This document shows positions 4,447 to 5,120 of a stretch of DNA of 5,120 nt, one piece after another; the first letter of the stretch is position 1, and every line of letters starts with the position of its first letter. Under the pieces are notes generated by a model, which did not search any database, had not been told where the DNA came from, and worked only from the letters and a program-made list of their open reading frames with translations. Made by a program: the position numbers and the translations under genes. Source of the DNA: MGNI01 sp964353875 (GTDB lineage: Bacteria; Chloroflexota; Anaerolineae; Anaerolineales; E44-bin32); assembly GCA_964353875.1 (NCBI GenBank), contig CAYGXU010000166.1, positions 1-5,120 of the forward strand, given 5' to 3'.

Positions 4447-5120
4447 ATGTTGGAAGTGTGGTTGTCAGGCCAGTTTAGAGTCCTCCTCGATGGTGACCCG
4501 ATCGAGATTTCCTCACGCCCGGCGCAATCGCTCTTCGCCTACCTGATCCTTAGCCCTGGCATTGAGCATCGACGCGAGAAGCTGGCCGGGCTGCTCTGGC
4601 CGGATTCATCCGAAGCCAACGCTCGCAACAATCTACGTCAGGCGCTGTGGCGGATTCGGCAGGCGATCGAAGGTGGAGGGCATGAATACATCGTCGCGGA
4701 CAATTTCACCATCGCCTTCATCCCGGGATCTGAATTCTGGTTGGATGCCGCCATTATCGAGAACGACCCTCAAGAGGATTACTCGACAGAGAGCCTGATC
4801 AAGGTAGTCTCATTATATGAAGGTGATCTACTGCCTGGCTTCTATGAGGATTGGGTGGTGCTGGCAAGGGAGCATCTTCAGGCAGCGTTCGAGCGCAAGA
4901 TGCAACGACTTCTGGAACAACTGGTTAGGGAGAAACATTGGCGCCAGGTCTTGGAGTGGGGAGAGCGCTGGATTGTAAAAGGACAATCTCCCGAACTGGC
5001 GTATCGGGCGATGATGCTCGCCCATGCAGCTTTAGGGGACTCCTCCAGCGTTGCATCCGTTTACCAGCGTTGTGTGCAGGCGCTGCGAGAGGAACTTGGG
5101 GTCGATCCCTCCGAGGAGAC
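4447..5120 (+). CDS. SARP/AfsR-type transcriptional activator with BTAD domain (3' end outside window)
   Basis: 224 codons are visible with no stop before the right edge. The N-terminus (MLEVWLSGQFRVLLDG, 1-16) opens directly into the OmpR-like winged helix of SARP regulators; the block HRREKLAGLLWPDSS (41-55) and NNLRQALWRIRQAI (61-74) form its recognition part. From about residue 97 (FWLDAAI) a bacterial transcriptional activation domain follows: LYEGDLLPGFYEDW (123-136), AREHLQAAFERKMQRLL (140-156), and the repeat-like end ALREELGVDPSEE (212-224). In this phylum such regions often continue into NB-ARC ATPase and TPR domains, but none is visible here. ATG 4447 is the first possible start: an in-frame TGA lies at 4402 and no ATG, GTG or TTG codon occurs between. 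The gene is divergent from the GH26-like gene, so it may regulate it (inference). Confidence 0.88.
   Translation, partial: MLEVWLSGQFRVLLDGDPIEISSRPAQSLFAYLILSPGIEHRREKLAGLLWPDSSEANARNNLRQALWRIRQAIEGGGHEYIVADNFTIAFIPGSEFWLDAAIIENDPQEDYSTESLIKVVSLYEGDLLPGFYEDWVVLAREHLQAAFERKMQRLLEQLVREKHWRQVLEWGERWIVKGQSPELAYRAMMLAHAALGDSSSVASVYQRCVQALREELGVDPSEE

Noticed and set aside
1..5120. CRISPR arrays, tRNA or rRNA genes, insertion sequences and integrase genes
   Set aside because: No regularly spaced repeats, tRNA-like cloverleaf ends, terminal inverted repeats or transposase motifs were seen in the readable sequence.

Overview
This window is most likely a metagenomic scaffold from a Chloroflexota-type bacterium (Anaerolineae-like). 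This is inferred from a BTAD-family activator with no visible ribosome binding site, a secreted GH26-like protein, an HtrB-like acyltransferase and a G+C-rich background; no marker gene is present to prove it. A run of exactly 100 N (2834-2933) marks an assembly join of unknown true length.

Left part (1-1115, + strand): a two-gene module visibly richer in A+T than the rest (one counted 60-base line in the second gene is 40% G+C, against 63% for a line in the right-hand regulator gene). It holds the C-terminal end of a TcmP-like three-Cys-motif partner protein and a complete phage Gp37/Gp68 (DUF5131) protein with a CX6CX2C cluster. Between them lies a LexA-like palindrome overlapping an extended -10 box. 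The module looks like mobile, possibly SOS-controlled cargo of unknown function.

Middle (1194-4047, all on the - strand): in transcription order, a secreted or membrane-anchored GH26-like TIM-barrel protein (3' end lost in the gap), a 44-aa single-pass membrane protein, about 390 bases without a confident gene, a 43-aa paralogue of that membrane protein, and an HtrB/LpxL/PIM-type acyltransferase. The two micro-proteins align without gaps and share a C-terminal motif V-x-E-R-L-R-x-Y-A-[KR]-R encoded by largely different synonymous codons, so both are probably translated. The set suggests surface glycolipid or exopolysaccharide work, but this is inference.

Right (4048-5120): a 399-base divergent intergenic region with two good inverted repeats and a promoter whose predicted start site falls on the ATG of a SARP/AfsR-type activator (winged helix plus BTAD), which runs off the right edge. 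This regulator may control itself or the divergent GH26-like gene.
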